33,723 nt of DNA, taken from assembly GCA_005239725.1 (NCBI GenBank), contig SBBM01000045.1:1-33723 (forward strand), in the 5' to 3' direction. The position numbers and the translations under genes were made by a program. Shown piece by piece: positions 24,148 through 33,308 of this stretch (position 1 is the stretch's first letter; each line of letters starts with the position of its first letter). The notes under the pieces were generated by a model. That model did no database searches, had not been told where the DNA came from, and saw only the letters and a program-made list of their open reading frames with translations. The stretch is from Planctomycetales bacterium. GTDB taxonomy: Bacteria; Omnitrophota; Gorgyraeia; Gygaellales; Profunditerraquicolaceae.

Positions 24148-24972
24148 ATGAACCCTTTAGTTTCGCTTAATATCGCTACATATAATTCGGCAAAAACTCT
24201 CGGTAAATGTCTTGATTCGGTTAAAAACCAGGCCTATAAGAATATTGAAATTGTAATTATGGATTCTTATAGTAAAGACGGCACCCTGGAAATCGCCAAG
24301 TCTTACGGGGCCCGGATAGTCTTTGCCGATACCCTGGCCGCGGCCAGAAAAGCAGGTTCCGATGCCAGCACCGGAGAATATATATTTATCCTGGATTCCG
24401 ACCAGATTCTGGAGCCGAATGTGCTCGCTGAATGCGTCAAGGTCTGCGAAGAAGAAGGCTTTGACGGAGTGACTTTATTTGAGAAGTCATTGATAACCAG
24501 GAATACTTTTGTGGAGCGGGTCATCGCTTACGATAAGGAAATTTTTCATTCGTTGCGCGACGATGACCCTATTAAAGGCACGGCCATACCCAGGTTTTTC
24601 CGGGCAAGTTTTTTCAAAAAGGTAGAGTTTGCAAAGAATCCCCCCATAACTTTCGAACATACCATTATCCATCATAAGATAGTGGAGATGGGGGCGAGGA
24701 TAAAATTTGTTGATGCCTATATCTGGCATCACGAGGCCACCACCATAAGAGAAGTTGGGCGTAAGTTTTTCCGCTATGGTTATTATTACATACCGGCTTT
24801 TGAGTTTAATAAAGAGCTTGCCGTGCGCCACAGTATGCCGCGCAGGACCTATTTTCATTGCAATGCCCTTAAAAATCCGGTTTTATTTATCGGTTTATTC
24901 TATGTCTATTTGGTTAAAGCTGTTTCGGCTGCATCAGGGGCTTTGATGTATATCTTACAAGAGAAAAAATGA
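24148..24972 (+). CDS. GT2 family glycosyltransferase
   Basis: The 274-residue product opens with LVSLNIATYNSAKTLGKCL. It has MDSYSKDGT (38-46) in place of the usual DDGS and the metal motif LDSDQ (82-86). The second half carries the WHHEATTIREVGRKFFRYG stretch seen in sugar transferases of this type, and a hydrophobic C-terminal segment may anchor it. The ATG follows AAGAGGAA, which abuts palindromic element R8. It overlaps the next gene by ATGA. Donor and acceptor are unknown. Confidence 0.82.
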   Translation: MNPLVSLNIATYNSAKTLGKCLDSVKNQAYKNIEIVIMDSYSKDGTLEIAKSYGARIVFADTLAAARKAGSDASTGEYIFILDSDQILEPNVLAECVKVCEEEGFDGVTLFEKSLITRNTFVERVIAYDKEIFHSLRDDDPIKGTAIPRFFRASFFKKVEFAKNPPITFEHTIIHHKIVEMGARIKFVDAYIWHHEATTIREVGRKFFRYGYYYIPAFEFNKELAVRHSMPRRTYFHCNALKNPVLFIGLFYVYLVKAVSAASGALMYILQEKK

Positions 24973-25946
24973 AAGTTTCCGTAGTGATACCGACCCTGGG
25001 ACGCAGTAATGTCCTGGAAAATTGCCTGGATTCGTTGATTAAGCAGACAAATAAGGATTTTGAAGTCGTCATTGTTACAGATAAAGAAGAAAAACTACAG
25101 TACTTAGCGGATAAATACCGGAACCTCAAGATCATATTGACCGAGCAGCGTGAAGAGGGCCTGGTATCTGCAAGGAATGCGGGGTTATTTAGCGCTTCCG
25201 GAGAGTTCGTCAGTTTTATAGACGACGATGTAACGGTAGCGCCGGATTGGATTGGCGAAATTATAAAGGCATTTAATTCATCCAATGATGTGGGAGGGGT
25301 GAGTGGGCCTACATTGATTCCACAAGAGAGCTTAGATAAACGCGATATTATGGCGTTTCATCAAAAGATAAAAACAGGTTTTTTTTGGAAAATAATCGGC
25401 AGGATATACGCACGTTTTGTTTTGGAGGATAACCTAAATACTGTGGGCCGGATATTCACGAGCGGGGCCTTCTCAATGGGGTCAAATTATCCGGATTCAA
25501 CGCGCATCGCCGGTTACCCGGAAGTTGATTACCTGGAGGCTTGCAATATGTCTTTCCGGCGCTTTGTCATGGACAAAACCGGAGGTTTCTCGCAGGAATA
25601 TAAGGGTGTAGGCGACTGGAGTGAACCTGACCTGGCCTTCCGGGTAAAACAAGAGGGTTACCGGCTCATTTTTAATCCCAGGGCAATAGTGCATCATCAT
25701 ATAAGCCAGCAAGGGGTATTTAAAGAGAGGGGAAAGGATAGTTTCCAGCGCACTAAAAATTTCGTCCATTTTTATTTTACCTGGATAAAACCGGATACTT
25801 TGGAAAAATCGGTACGTTTTGGGTTTAATCTTTTATTCATAAATGCATACTGGCTGTATAAATTTTTTCAGACTGCGGGTTTGAGTTGGCTGGGAGGGTT
25901 AAGGGGAACATTCAGCGGGCTAAGGAGAGAGCTATGCAGGTTGTGA
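24969..25946 (+). CDS. GT2 family glycosyltransferase
   Basis: The 325-residue product has VSVVIPTLGRSNVLENCLDS (3-22), SARNAGLFSASGEF, the metal motif FIDDD (83-87), and a downstream EACNMSFRR...GDWSEPDLAFRV region giving the ED catalytic motif. A hydrophobic segment lies near 285-305. It resembles the 16590 enzyme in layout but carries no repeat insert. It overlaps the following nucleotidyltransferase by 13 bases. Confidence 0.85.
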   Translation: MKVSVVIPTLGRSNVLENCLDSLIKQTNKDFEVVIVTDKEEKLQYLADKYRNLKIILTEQREEGLVSARNAGLFSASGEFVSFIDDDVTVAPDWIGEIIKAFNSSNDVGGVSGPTLIPQESLDKRDIMAFHQKIKTGFFWKIIGRIYARFVLEDNLNTVGRIFTSGAFSMGSNYPDSTRIAGYPEVDYLEACNMSFRRFVMDKTGGFSQEYKGVGDWSEPDLAFRVKQEGYRLIFNPRAIVHHHISQQGVFKERGKDSFQRTKNFVHFYFTWIKPDTLEKSVRFGFNLLFINAYWLYKFFQTAGLSWLGGLRGTFSGLRRELCRL

Positions 25947-26641
25947 TCCTTTGCGGCGGCAAGGGCACGAGAATGGGTAATGATGAGTTGCCTAAAGCCC
26001 TTTTTCCGGTAGGCGATAAGCCTATCCTTTGGCATATTATGCGCATTTACGCGCATTACAGGTTTAAGGATTTTATCCTTTGCCTGGGGTATAAAGGTTT
26101 TAAAATAAAGGAATATTTCCAGGGCATTAAAGAATGGGATATCCGTTTTGTGGATACGGGATTGGAAACGAATACCGGAGGCAGGATATATAAAGCCAGA
26201 AAGCACATTGAGGATGACATATTTTTTGTTACTTACGGCGATGGCCTGGCGGATATAGATTTTAAAACCTTGCTGGAGTTCCATCAGGCGCATAAAAAGT
26301 CCGCTACGCTGAGTGTCGTCAGACCTCATTCAACTTTCGGCATTGTAGGCATAGATAGTCATACGGATACCGTGACCCATTTTGATGAAAAGCCGGTACT
26401 TGACCACTGGATAAACGGAGGTTTTTTTGTTTTTAACCGTGAGGTTTTTAAGTATATTAATGAAAACGATATTTTGGAAAGCGATTGTTTCCCGCGGATA
26501 GCTAAAGAAAGGCAGCTTTCTGCATACAAACATAACGGTTTTTGGGAGTGCATGGATACTTATAAAGACAACTTGAAATTAAACCAGCTTTGGAAGGAAG
26601 ATAAGGCGCCTTGGGCGGTATGGAAAGGAAGGGCAAAATGA
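25934..26641 (+). CDS. rfbF: Glucose-1-phosphate cytidylyltransferase-like
   Basis: The ATG at 25934 has AAGGAGAG 5-10 bases before it; the longer frame from 25886 has none. The 235-residue product has GGKGTRMG (8-15), [32 protein letters not shown] and a gly-rich WINGGFFVF stretch, which is the RfbF/DdhA pattern. It would make CDP-glucose for the next enzyme. The gene heads a five-gene CDP-sugar cassette ending at 30260. It is slightly shorter than typical members. Confidence 0.85.
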   Translation: MQVVILCGGKGTRMGNDELPKALFPVGDKPILWHIMRIYAHYRFKDFILCLGYKGFKIKEYFQGIKEWDIRFVDTGLETNTGGRIYKARKHIEDDIFFVTYGDGLADIDFKTLLEFHQAHKKSATLSVVRPHSTFGIVGIDSHTDTVTHFDEKPVLDHWINGGFFVFNREVFKYINENDILESDCFPRIAKERQLSAYKHNGFWECMDTYKDNLKLNQLWKEDKAPWAVWKGRAK

Positions 26642-27609
26642 AGAATTTCTGGCAGAACAAGAATGTGTTTATGACCGGAGGGACCGGATTACTTGGCCCA
26701 TGGTTGACGCGTTATCTTATAGAAAGAGGCGCAAAGATAATACTGCTTGTGCGGGATGACGTTCCGTCTTCAAATTTACACAGGATGGACTTGATGGATA
26801 GAGTTACTATTGCGCGCGGAAACCTCGAGGATTACTTTCTTATTCGCAGGGTAGTAAACGAATATGAAATTGAGGTGGTTTTTCACTTGGGCGCGCAGAC
26901 TATTGTGAGCGTGGCTAATCGTGATCCACTATCAACATTCGAGACGAATATCAAGGGGACCTGGAATTTATTGGAGGTTTGCCGGCAGAATCAAGGAGTC
27001 AGGCAAATAGTTGTCTCCTCAAGCGATAAGGCATACGGGGAAAAAGAGAAGTTGCCATATTTTGAAGATGATCCCTTGAGGGGACTCCATCCGTATGATG
27101 TTTCCAAGAGTTGCGCGGATTTAATATGCCAGACATATCACAAAACTTACGCCTTGCCGGTTTGCATCAGCCGTTGCGCAAATCTATACGGAGGAGGCGA
27201 CCTTAATTTCAGCCGGATTATTCCGGGAACGATACGCTCAGTACTTTTTAATGAATCTCCGGTTATAAGAAGCGACGGCAAGTATATACGCGATTATTTT
27301 TATGTAGAAGATGCGGTATTGGCATTTATCAATCTGGCTGAGAAAATGCAGGATAAGAAGATACATGGCGAAGCGTTTAATTTTAGCAGCGCTATGCCTA
27401 TAAGCGTGTTGGAATTGGTAAATAAAATATTGAAATTAATGGGCGCTAAATTAAAACCAAAAATCCTAAATGCGGCAAAGAATGAAATAAAGGATCAATA
27501 TCTTTCGGCTGAAAAAGCGCGTAGACTTTTAGGCTGGAAGTCCAAATACAGCCTCGATGTCGGCCTGGAAAATACTATCGCCTGGTATAAAGATTATTTT
27601 AACAGATAA
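26638..27609 (+). CDS. rfbG: CDP-glucose 4,6-dehydratase-like
   Basis: The ATG at 26638 overlaps the upstream TGA and has AAGGAAGGG before it. The 323-residue product has GGTGLLG (14-20), [20 protein letters not shown] (82-101), SSDKAYG (128-134), Tyr153/Lys157 in [11 protein letters not shown], and [14 protein letters not shown], a stretch characteristic of CDP-glucose dehydratases. It forms CDP-4-keto-6-deoxyglucose. It is shorter than many RfbG proteins, and a related nucleotide specificity is possible, but the cytidylyltransferase next door and RfbH downstream support CDP. Confidence 0.85.
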   Translation: MKNFWQNKNVFMTGGTGLLGPWLTRYLIERGAKIILLVRDDVPSSNLHRMDLMDRVTIARGNLEDYFLIRRVVNEYEIEVVFHLGAQTIVSVANRDPLSTFETNIKGTWNLLEVCRQNQGVRQIVVSSSDKAYGEKEKLPYFEDDPLRGLHPYDVSKSCADLICQTYHKTYALPVCISRCANLYGGGDLNFSRIIPGTIRSVLFNESPVIRSDGKYIRDYFYVEDAVLAFINLAEKMQDKKIHGEAFNFSSAMPISVLELVNKILKLMGAKLKPKILNAAKNEIKDQYLSAEKARRLLGWKSKYSLDVGLENTIAWYKDYFNR

Positions 27610-27620
27610 CGGAGGTTTAA

Positions 27621-28070
27621 ATGATAGCGGGAGTCGTGGTAAAAGGGCTTAAGCAGATTCCGGATGAACGCGGCAAGATTATGCATATGTTACGGGAAGA
27701 TGATCCGGACTTCGAGAGGTTCGGAGAGATTTATTTCTCTGTAGTTTATCCCGGCGTGGTAAAGGGCTGGCATGTACATAAAAGGATGACCCTTAATTAT
27801 GCCGTTATCAGCGGAATGATTAAATTGGTTTTGTATGACGGCAGAAAGAAATCTAAGACTTTCGGCCAGATACAGGAGATATTTATGGGGGAAGATAATT
27901 ACATATTGGTAAAGATCCCGGCCGGGGTTACAAATGGATTCAAGGGCATAGGCAGAAAAACGGCGATTGTGGCGAATTGTTCGACAATTCCGCACAGTCC
28001 TGATGAGATAATCCGCATAGACCCTTTTAAAAATGATATTCCATATAATTGGGATATTAGGCATAAATGA
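27621..28070 (+). CDS. RmlC-like cupin, candidate 4-ketosugar 5- or 3,5-epimerase
   Basis: The 149-residue product is a short member of the dTDP-4-dehydrorhamnose 3,5-epimerase fold. It has PDERGKIMHML (14-24), a KGWHVHKRMTLNY stretch (48-60) with the His of the active site, GMIKLVLYDGR, FGQIQEIFMG and IPAGVTNGF (99-107). GGAGG sits 7 bases before the ATG. Within a CDP-sugar cassette, between rfbG and rfbH, it most plausibly epimerises a CDP-4-keto sugar to the L-series, as AscE does in CDP-ascarylose synthesis. It could also serve the dTDP pathway, which has no rmlC of its own. Confidence 0.75.
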   Translation: MIAGVVVKGLKQIPDERGKIMHMLREDDPDFERFGEIYFSVVYPGVVKGWHVHKRMTLNYAVISGMIKLVLYDGRKKSKTFGQIQEIFMGEDNYILVKIPAGVTNGFKGIGRKTAIVANCSTIPHSPDEIIRIDPFKNDIPYNWDIRHK

Positions 28071-28951
28071 AAAAAGTTCTTATTATAGGCGCATCCGGTT
28101 TGGTCGGAAATACGTTATACCGGATATTATCCTCACAATACCAGGTAGAAGGTACATATTGTGGTTATCCATGTGAATGCCTGGTTCGGTTAGATATATC
28201 CGACCGTCGGTCGGTAGAAAAAGTCATTGAAAGTTTTAATCCGGATTGCGTGTTTTTGCCTGCGGCTATGACTAATGTTGATTTGTGCGAAGATAATAAG
28301 GATGCTTGTATACGAGTTAATGTGGAAGGCGTGAACAACGTTGTAAGCGTCATCAAGGACCATCCGTGCAAGCTGGTTTATTTTTCAACCGAATATGTTT
28401 TTGACGGCAAAAACGGCCCGTATTCCGAGGATGATAAGCCTAATCCCATAAATGTCTACGGAAAGGCCAAGTTGGAAGCGGAATATATCATTTCTTCGCT
28501 GTTGAAGGATTATTTGATTATCCGCACAACCGGCATTTACGGCTGGGAGCCGCAGGGCAAAAATTTTGTCATGGGACTTATCCGGCGGAATAGATTAAAA
28601 GAGACGGTAAAAGTTCCAGTTGACCAGATAAGCACCCCGACTTATGTGGAAGATTTAGCGGTAACCTCGCTGGAACTGGTACATTCAGGCAAGAAGGAGA
28701 TTTATAATGTTGCCGGAAGCAGTTTGATTAACCGCCTGGAATTCGCTAATTTTATTGCGGATGAATTCGGGTTGAATAAAAGATTAATCCGGGGGATAAA
28801 AACCGAGGATTTAATGCAAAAAGCGGCTCGTCCACTTGCCGCTGGATTAAAAATAGATAAGATATCAGGCGAACTTAATATACATATGTCATCAGCGGTT
28901 GAAGGATTGAAATTAATGAAAAGGAGTATGCCGGATGGTTATGCAGGATAA
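28067..28951 (+). CDS. RmlD-like 4-ketosugar-nucleotide reductase
   Basis: The 294-residue product has GASGLVG (8-14), PAAMTNVDLCE (65-75), STEYVFDG (107-114) and the Tyr131/Lys135 pair in YGKAKLEAE, all typical of dTDP-4-dehydrorhamnose reductase. It is coupled by ATGA to the RmlC-like cupin, so the pair probably performs epimerisation followed by 4-keto reduction on the same intermediate. Given its neighbours, a CDP-linked (dideoxy)hexose is the likelier substrate. It is clearly distinct from the shorter reductase at 20099-20917. Confidence 0.82.
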   Translation: MKKVLIIGASGLVGNTLYRILSSQYQVEGTYCGYPCECLVRLDISDRRSVEKVIESFNPDCVFLPAAMTNVDLCEDNKDACIRVNVEGVNNVVSVIKDHPCKLVYFSTEYVFDGKNGPYSEDDKPNPINVYGKAKLEAEYIISSLLKDYLIIRTTGIYGWEPQGKNFVMGLIRRNRLKETVKVPVDQISTPTYVEDLAVTSLELVHSGKKEIYNVAGSSLINRLEFANFIADEFGLNKRLIRGIKTEDLMQKAARPLAAGLKIDKISGELNIHMSSAVEGLKLMKRSMPDGYAG

Positions 28952-30260
28952 AGTTTCGTTACTGCGGGAGAGAATGTTTAGAGATGTGGTGCGCCTTTAT
29001 AAGGTGGAGAAGTGCAGAAAGGCGAAGTTTAGGCCGAGTAAGGATAAGGTAAATTGCTCCGGCCGGGTATATGACGAAAAAGAAATCATCTCACTAGTTA
29101 GCGCTTCTTTGGAATTCTGGTTGACTGCCGGAAGGTATGCCGAAGAGTTCGAGTATAATTTTTCCAAATTTTTAGGTGCAAAACATGCAATTTTGGTTAA
29201 TTCCGGTTCCTCGGCTAATCTCCTGGCGGTCACCGCTCTTACTTCGCATGAATTAGGCAAGCGCAGATTATTACCCGGAGACGAAGTGATTACGGCTGCC
29301 GCAGCATTCCCTACCACAGTTAACCCGATAATACAAAATCGCCTTATCCCTGTTTTTGTGGACGTGGAATTACCTACTTATAATGTTGATGTAAAAATTT
29401 TAGAAAAGGCAATTACAAAGAAGACTAAGGCTATTTTTCTAGCCCACACTATGGGGAATCCTTTTGATGTTAGCGGTATTATGAGGGTAGCCCGAAAGCA
29501 TAATCTTTTTGTGGTTGAAGATGCTTGCGATGCCTTGGGTTCGGAGTATAAGAATAAACTTGTGGGGGCATTTGGGGATATAGGGGCGTTCAGTTTTTAT
29601 CCTGCGCACCATATTACCATGGGCGAAGGTGGGGCACTGGTTACCAATAATAATAAACTTAAAATGATAATTCAGTCATTCAGGGATTGGGGTAGGGCAT
29701 GTTGGTGCCCGCCGGGAATGGACAATTGTTGCGGCAAGAGGTTTGAATGGAAACATGGAGATTTGCCCTATGGATATGACCATAAATACGTTTATTCCCA
29801 TATCGGCTATAACTTGAAGGCTACCGATTTGCAGGCGGCAATAGGCGTTGAGCAGCTTAAAAAATTACCGGATTTTATTTCCCGGCGAAAAAAGAATTTC
29901 CACTTATTATATGAAGGTTTGAAGAAATATAGCAGATTTTTGATTTTACCTCAAGCGACAGCAAATTCTTGCCCCAGTTGGTTTGGTTTTTTAATATCTG
30001 TAAAAAGTAATGCCGGTTTCACAAAGAATGATTTAGTGGAATATCTGGAAAGTCACAAAATAGCCACGCGCATGCTTTTTGCAGGCAATATCCTGAGGCA
30101 GCCGGCATACAAGGATATAAAATGCCGCATTGTCGGTTCTTTACGTAACACCGATTTTATTATGCGTAATACTTTCTGGATCGGCGTATACCCCGGTATC
30201 GCTAATGAGCAGGTCGGATATGTTCTCAAGGTATTCGCTGATTTCTTTGGCAACAGATGA
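28935..30260 (+). CDS. rfbH: CDP-4-keto-6-deoxy-D-glucose 3-dehydrase (E1)
   Basis: The 441-residue product belongs to the DegT/AHBA aminotransferase fold, but the PLP-binding lysine position is histidine (His225 in SFYPAHHITMGEGG), the hallmark of the PMP-dependent dehydrases. Its [2Fe-2S] ligands are C198, C256, C258 and C266, giving exactly the C-x57-C-x1-C-x7-C spacing of the E1 enzyme. It removes the C3 hydroxyl of CDP-4-keto-6-deoxyglucose. E1 needs a reductase partner (E3, DdhD), which is not seen in this window. It overlaps the upstream reductase by 17 bases and the downstream GT2 by ATGA. Confidence 0.95.
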   Translation: MVMQDKVSLLRERMFRDVVRLYKVEKCRKAKFRPSKDKVNCSGRVYDEKEIISLVSASLEFWLTAGRYAEEFEYNFSKFLGAKHAILVNSGSSANLLAVTALTSHELGKRRLLPGDEVITAAAAFPTTVNPIIQNRLIPVFVDVELPTYNVDVKILEKAITKKTKAIFLAHTMGNPFDVSGIMRVARKHNLFVVEDACDALGSEYKNKLVGAFGDIGAFSFYPAHHITMGEGGALVTNNNKLKMIIQSFRDWGRACWCPPGMDNCCGKRFEWKHGDLPYGYDHKYVYSHIGYNLKATDLQAAIGVEQLKKLPDFISRRKKNFHLLYEGLKKYSRFLILPQATANSCPSWFGFLISVKSNAGFTKNDLVEYLESHKIATRMLFAGNILRQPAYKDIKCRIVGSLRNTDFIMRNTFWIGVYPGIANEQVGYVLKVFADFFGNR

Positions 30261-31294
30261 GTCCGCTGGTTTCTGTAGTTATCGTCAATCGTAACGGCAT
30301 AGATTTTGTTGATACCTGCCTGCGGTCGGTCCTAAATAACCGTTATCCCAATTTTGAAGTTATATTTGTGGACAACGCATCGTCTGACGGAAGCCGGGAG
30401 TATGTGCAGGATATTTTCGGGAATGACTCGCGGATGCGCTTTGTGCTGAACAAGGAGAGCGTAGGCCCGGCAGTCGGCCGCAATAACGGCATTGCGCTAT
30501 CTAAAGGGGAATATGTGGCTTTCCTGGATAATGATACGGAAGTGGATAAAGATTGGCTGTGGGAATTAATCCGAGTATTTGGTTCGGACCTTACTATTGG
30601 CAGCGCGCAAAGCAAATTATTGCGCATGGAACCGCGCGATACTTATGATTGTGCCGGAGATTATCTGACGCCTTTTGGTTTCTTAAGCGAAAGAGCCAGA
30701 GCGGCAAAAGACACGGGCCAGTTTGATTATGTTGCCGATATTTTGAGCGCGAAATCCGCCGCAAGCATTGTCCGTAAGGATGTGCTTAACAAAATAGGTG
30801 GTTTTGACGAAGATTTCTATATGTATCTTGAGGAAACAGATTTTTCCTGGAGGGTCTGGTTGGTTGGTTATCGTGTGGTGTTTGTTCCTAAATCAGTTGT
30901 TTATCATGCGTATGGCACAAAGAAAAAGTCTTTTCAAAAGCATTATTCCCAGCATGTCATAAGATACTATGGATGCCGAAATTATATTTCGACTTTGATA
31001 AAAAACCTGGAATTCAAAAATATTATCCGGATCGTACCGCTCCATATTGCCGCTTGGCTTGGGCTGGCCTTTATGTTTCTCGCAAAAAATAAAGTTAAAG
31101 ATGGTTTTTTAATAATCAAGGGCGTTTGGTGGAATGCTCTTAATATCGGAATGTTATTAAGAAAACATCACTTTCTCCAAAAGAACGTCCGTAAGTCCAA
31201 AGATCGGGAAATACTGGGAAAAATTATGACTTCAAATACTTTAAGTTACTATCTTGGCAAAGGGTTATCTTATATCCATGGCCGGCCTTATTGA
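30257..31294 (+). CDS. GT2 glycosyltransferase, rhamnosyltransferase-like (copy 1 of 3)
   Basis: The 345-residue product has VSVVIVNRNG (5-14), VDNASSDGS (38-46) and LDNDTE (90-95) as metal motif, then EETDFSWRVW, the WbbL-like acceptor region. A C-terminal amphipathic or hydrophobic segment (VPLHIAAWLGLAFMFL) and a basic tail (QKNVRKSKDREILGKI) follow. It shares this whole layout with the next two genes. Such enzymes often transfer rhamnose or other deoxysugars and fit the deoxysugar pathways encoded nearby. Confidence 0.85.
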   Translation: MSPLVSVVIVNRNGIDFVDTCLRSVLNNRYPNFEVIFVDNASSDGSREYVQDIFGNDSRMRFVLNKESVGPAVGRNNGIALSKGEYVAFLDNDTEVDKDWLWELIRVFGSDLTIGSAQSKLLRMEPRDTYDCAGDYLTPFGFLSERARAAKDTGQFDYVADILSAKSAASIVRKDVLNKIGGFDEDFYMYLEETDFSWRVWLVGYRVVFVPKSVVYHAYGTKKKSFQKHYSQHVIRYYGCRNYISTLIKNLEFKNIIRIVPLHIAAWLGLAFMFLAKNKVKDGFLIIKGVWWNALNIGMLLRKHHFLQKNVRKSKDREILGKIMTSNTLSYYLGKGLSYIHGRPY

Positions 31295-32306
31295 TGATGC
31301 GCTAGTTTCGGTTATTATCGTTAACTATAACGGCATAAACTTTATTGAAAGTTGTTTGAACAGTATACTTGCTTCGGATTACCGTAATCTGGAAATTGTT
31401 CTGGTGGATAATGCTTCTTCCGATGGAAGCGTGGACTTGGTTAGAAATAGATTTAATTTCGAAAAAAGAATAAAAATCATTGTCAATAATGTCAGAGTTG
31501 GCCCGGCGAAAGGAAGGAACATAGGAATTGTGCATTCCAGGGGCGAGTTTATCGTATTCCTGGATAATGATACTGAAGTTGATGCGCATTGGTTGAGCGC
31601 GCTTGTTTTGGCGGTGAAAGAGGATTCACGCATAGGGGCCGCGCAGAGTAAGCTTCTTCTTTCGGACAGGAAAACAATTGATTCCTGCGGACACTATCTG
31701 AGCATAATAGGTTTTCCATATGAAATAGGGGCCGGCGAAATAGACCGTGGGCAATATGACAAAATCATGCATATTTTTGGGGCAAGAAGTGCGGCGATGT
31801 TTATCCGCCGGGCGGTATTGGAGGAGATTGGTTATTTCGACCCGGATTATTTTATATATAGCGAAGAGACTGACCTCTGCTGGCGCGTCTGGATGCATAA
31901 TTACCGGATTGTTTATGTTCCATCGTCAGTGGTATATCACAGAAGAGGTGGTTCTCTGAATGGAGGATCGCGGTATTTGATATTTTATGAAGGGGCAAAA
32001 AACTGTACGAAAACCCTGATAAAGAATTTAAGCCTGCAAAAATTATTGTTTATCCTGCCGCTGCATATCTTAAGTTGGATGACTTTAAGTATTGTTTTTA
32101 TCCTGAAAGGCCGCACTAACGACGCCCGGGGAATACTCAAGGGCCTTTTGTGGGATGTGGTTAATATGAGGAAGATGTGCCGCAACAGGATTAGAGTACA
32201 GGAGCGCAGGGTGGTGCGCGACAGCCAGATATCCGGGGTTATGTTCGGTAATTTTTCCACCCCGGATTTGGTCAAAAAAGGATTAAGCTGGTTAGGAAGG
32301 ATATAA
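31278..32306 (+). CDS. GT2 glycosyltransferase (copy 2 of 3)
   Basis: The ATG at 31278, 17 bases inside the previous gene, was chosen over an upstream TTG at 31254. The 342-residue product repeats the architecture of the preceding gene closely: VSVIIVNYNG, VDNASSDGS, RVGPAKGRNIGI, LDNDTE (95-100), SEETDLCWRVW, and a matching C-terminal segment (LPLHILSWMTLSIVFIL). The high similarity over the full length points to tandem gene duplication followed by specialisation. Confidence 0.85.
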   Translation: MAGLIDDALVSVIIVNYNGINFIESCLNSILASDYRNLEIVLVDNASSDGSVDLVRNRFNFEKRIKIIVNNVRVGPAKGRNIGIVHSRGEFIVFLDNDTEVDAHWLSALVLAVKEDSRIGAAQSKLLLSDRKTIDSCGHYLSIIGFPYEIGAGEIDRGQYDKIMHIFGARSAAMFIRRAVLEEIGYFDPDYFIYSEETDLCWRVWMHNYRIVYVPSSVVYHRRGGSLNGGSRYLIFYEGAKNCTKTLIKNLSLQKLLFILPLHILSWMTLSIVFILKGRTNDARGILKGLLWDVVNMRKMCRNRIRVQERRVVRDSQISGVMFGNFSTPDLVKKGLSWLGRI

Positions 32307-33308
32307 GTGGAAGAATTCCCCTTATTTTCGGTCATTATCTTAAACTATAACGGTAAAAAAGTATTGCAGTCGTGTATCGGTTCGGTTTTAAAGACCGATT
32401 ATCCTGATTTTGAAATCGTCTTAGTGGACAATTGTTCGACCGACGGAAGCATAGAAGAAGCGGAAGCGGCATTCCAGGGGCTCAAGAATTTAAAGATTAT
32501 TAAAAATCCCCGGCCGCTTTTTTACGCTGGCGGCAATAACGTCGGCTTCAGTCATGCCCGCGGAAAATATGTTGTTTTTTTGAATAGTGACACTGAGGTC
32601 GATCCTCAATGGCTAAAGGAGTTGGCGCGGGGTTTCCGGAATGAAGGCGTTGGTGCGGTTAGTCCCAAGGTGGTGTATTATTCTAATCCGGCTACAATCG
32701 ATAACGTAGGGCAGGATTTGGATATTTTTGGCTTTGGCTTTGGGCGCGGCACCAACCAAAAGGACTCAAACCGGTTTAATGAACCAACTGAGATTTTTTC
32801 TGCAAGCGGAGTCGCCATGGCCGCAAGGCGGGATATATTACAGAGGGTCGGAGTATTCGATGATAAATTTATTTTTTATTATGAAGATACGGATTTGTCG
32901 TGGCGGATAAGATTAAGCGGCTATAAGATTATGGTTGTTCCGAGGGCGCGGGTGTATCATAAGGTTTCGCAGACTACACGCAGGTATTCGGCAATAAAGG
33001 AATTGTCGTATAATGCAAGGAAAAACCGCATAGCGACAATGTTTCGCAACTATGCTTTTATTAATTTATTTTTGTTTTTACCGGTAACATTGTTGTTTTA
33101 TTTTTTGATGTATATAAAGGAATTATTGGTTGACGGAAATCGTGGTATGGCTAACACTGTGATTGATGCGATAAAGTGGAATATAGACAACTTGTCTGAT
33201 AATTTAGCCAAAAGGCATGAAGTGCAAAAGAATATACGCAAGGTTGGGGAACTTGAAATCCTAGGTAAAATGCACAAGTTCCCTTTGTTAATAAGATATG
33301 GAATATAA
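32307..33308 (+). CDS. GT2 glycosyltransferase (copy 3 of 3)
   Basis: Translation starts at a GTG immediately after the upstream TAA, with AGGAAGGA 5-12 bases before it. The 333-residue product has FSVIILNYNGKKVLQSC, VDNCSTDGS, LNSDTE (92-97), YYEDTDLSWRIR and a C-terminal hydrophobic segment, then QKNIRKVGELEILGKM, nearly the tail motif of copy 1. It is the most diverged of the three. The metal motif reads NSD where the others have DND. Confidence 0.85.
   Translation: MEEFPLFSVIILNYNGKKVLQSCIGSVLKTDYPDFEIVLVDNCSTDGSIEEAEAAFQGLKNLKIIKNPRPLFYAGGNNVGFSHARGKYVVFLNSDTEVDPQWLKELARGFRNEGVGAVSPKVVYYSNPATIDNVGQDLDIFGFGFGRGTNQKDSNRFNEPTEIFSASGVAMAARRDILQRVGVFDDKFIFYYEDTDLSWRIRLSGYKIMVVPRARVYHKVSQTTRRYSAIKELSYNARKNRIATMFRNYAFINLFLFLPVTLLFYFLMYIKELLVDGNRGMANTVIDAIKWNIDNLSDNLAKRHEVQKNIRKVGELEILGKMHKFPLLIRYGI

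Noticed and set aside
25900-25920. AAGGGGAAC near the end of a GT2 gene as another repeat copy
   Set aside because: It has no matching TCCCC arm and the encoded residues fit the protein's natural C terminus.
27072-27095. GAGGGGACTCC in rfbG as another repeat copy
   Set aside because: It encodes the [13 protein letters not shown] stretch containing the catalytic Tyr region conserved in the family, so it is ordinary coding sequence.
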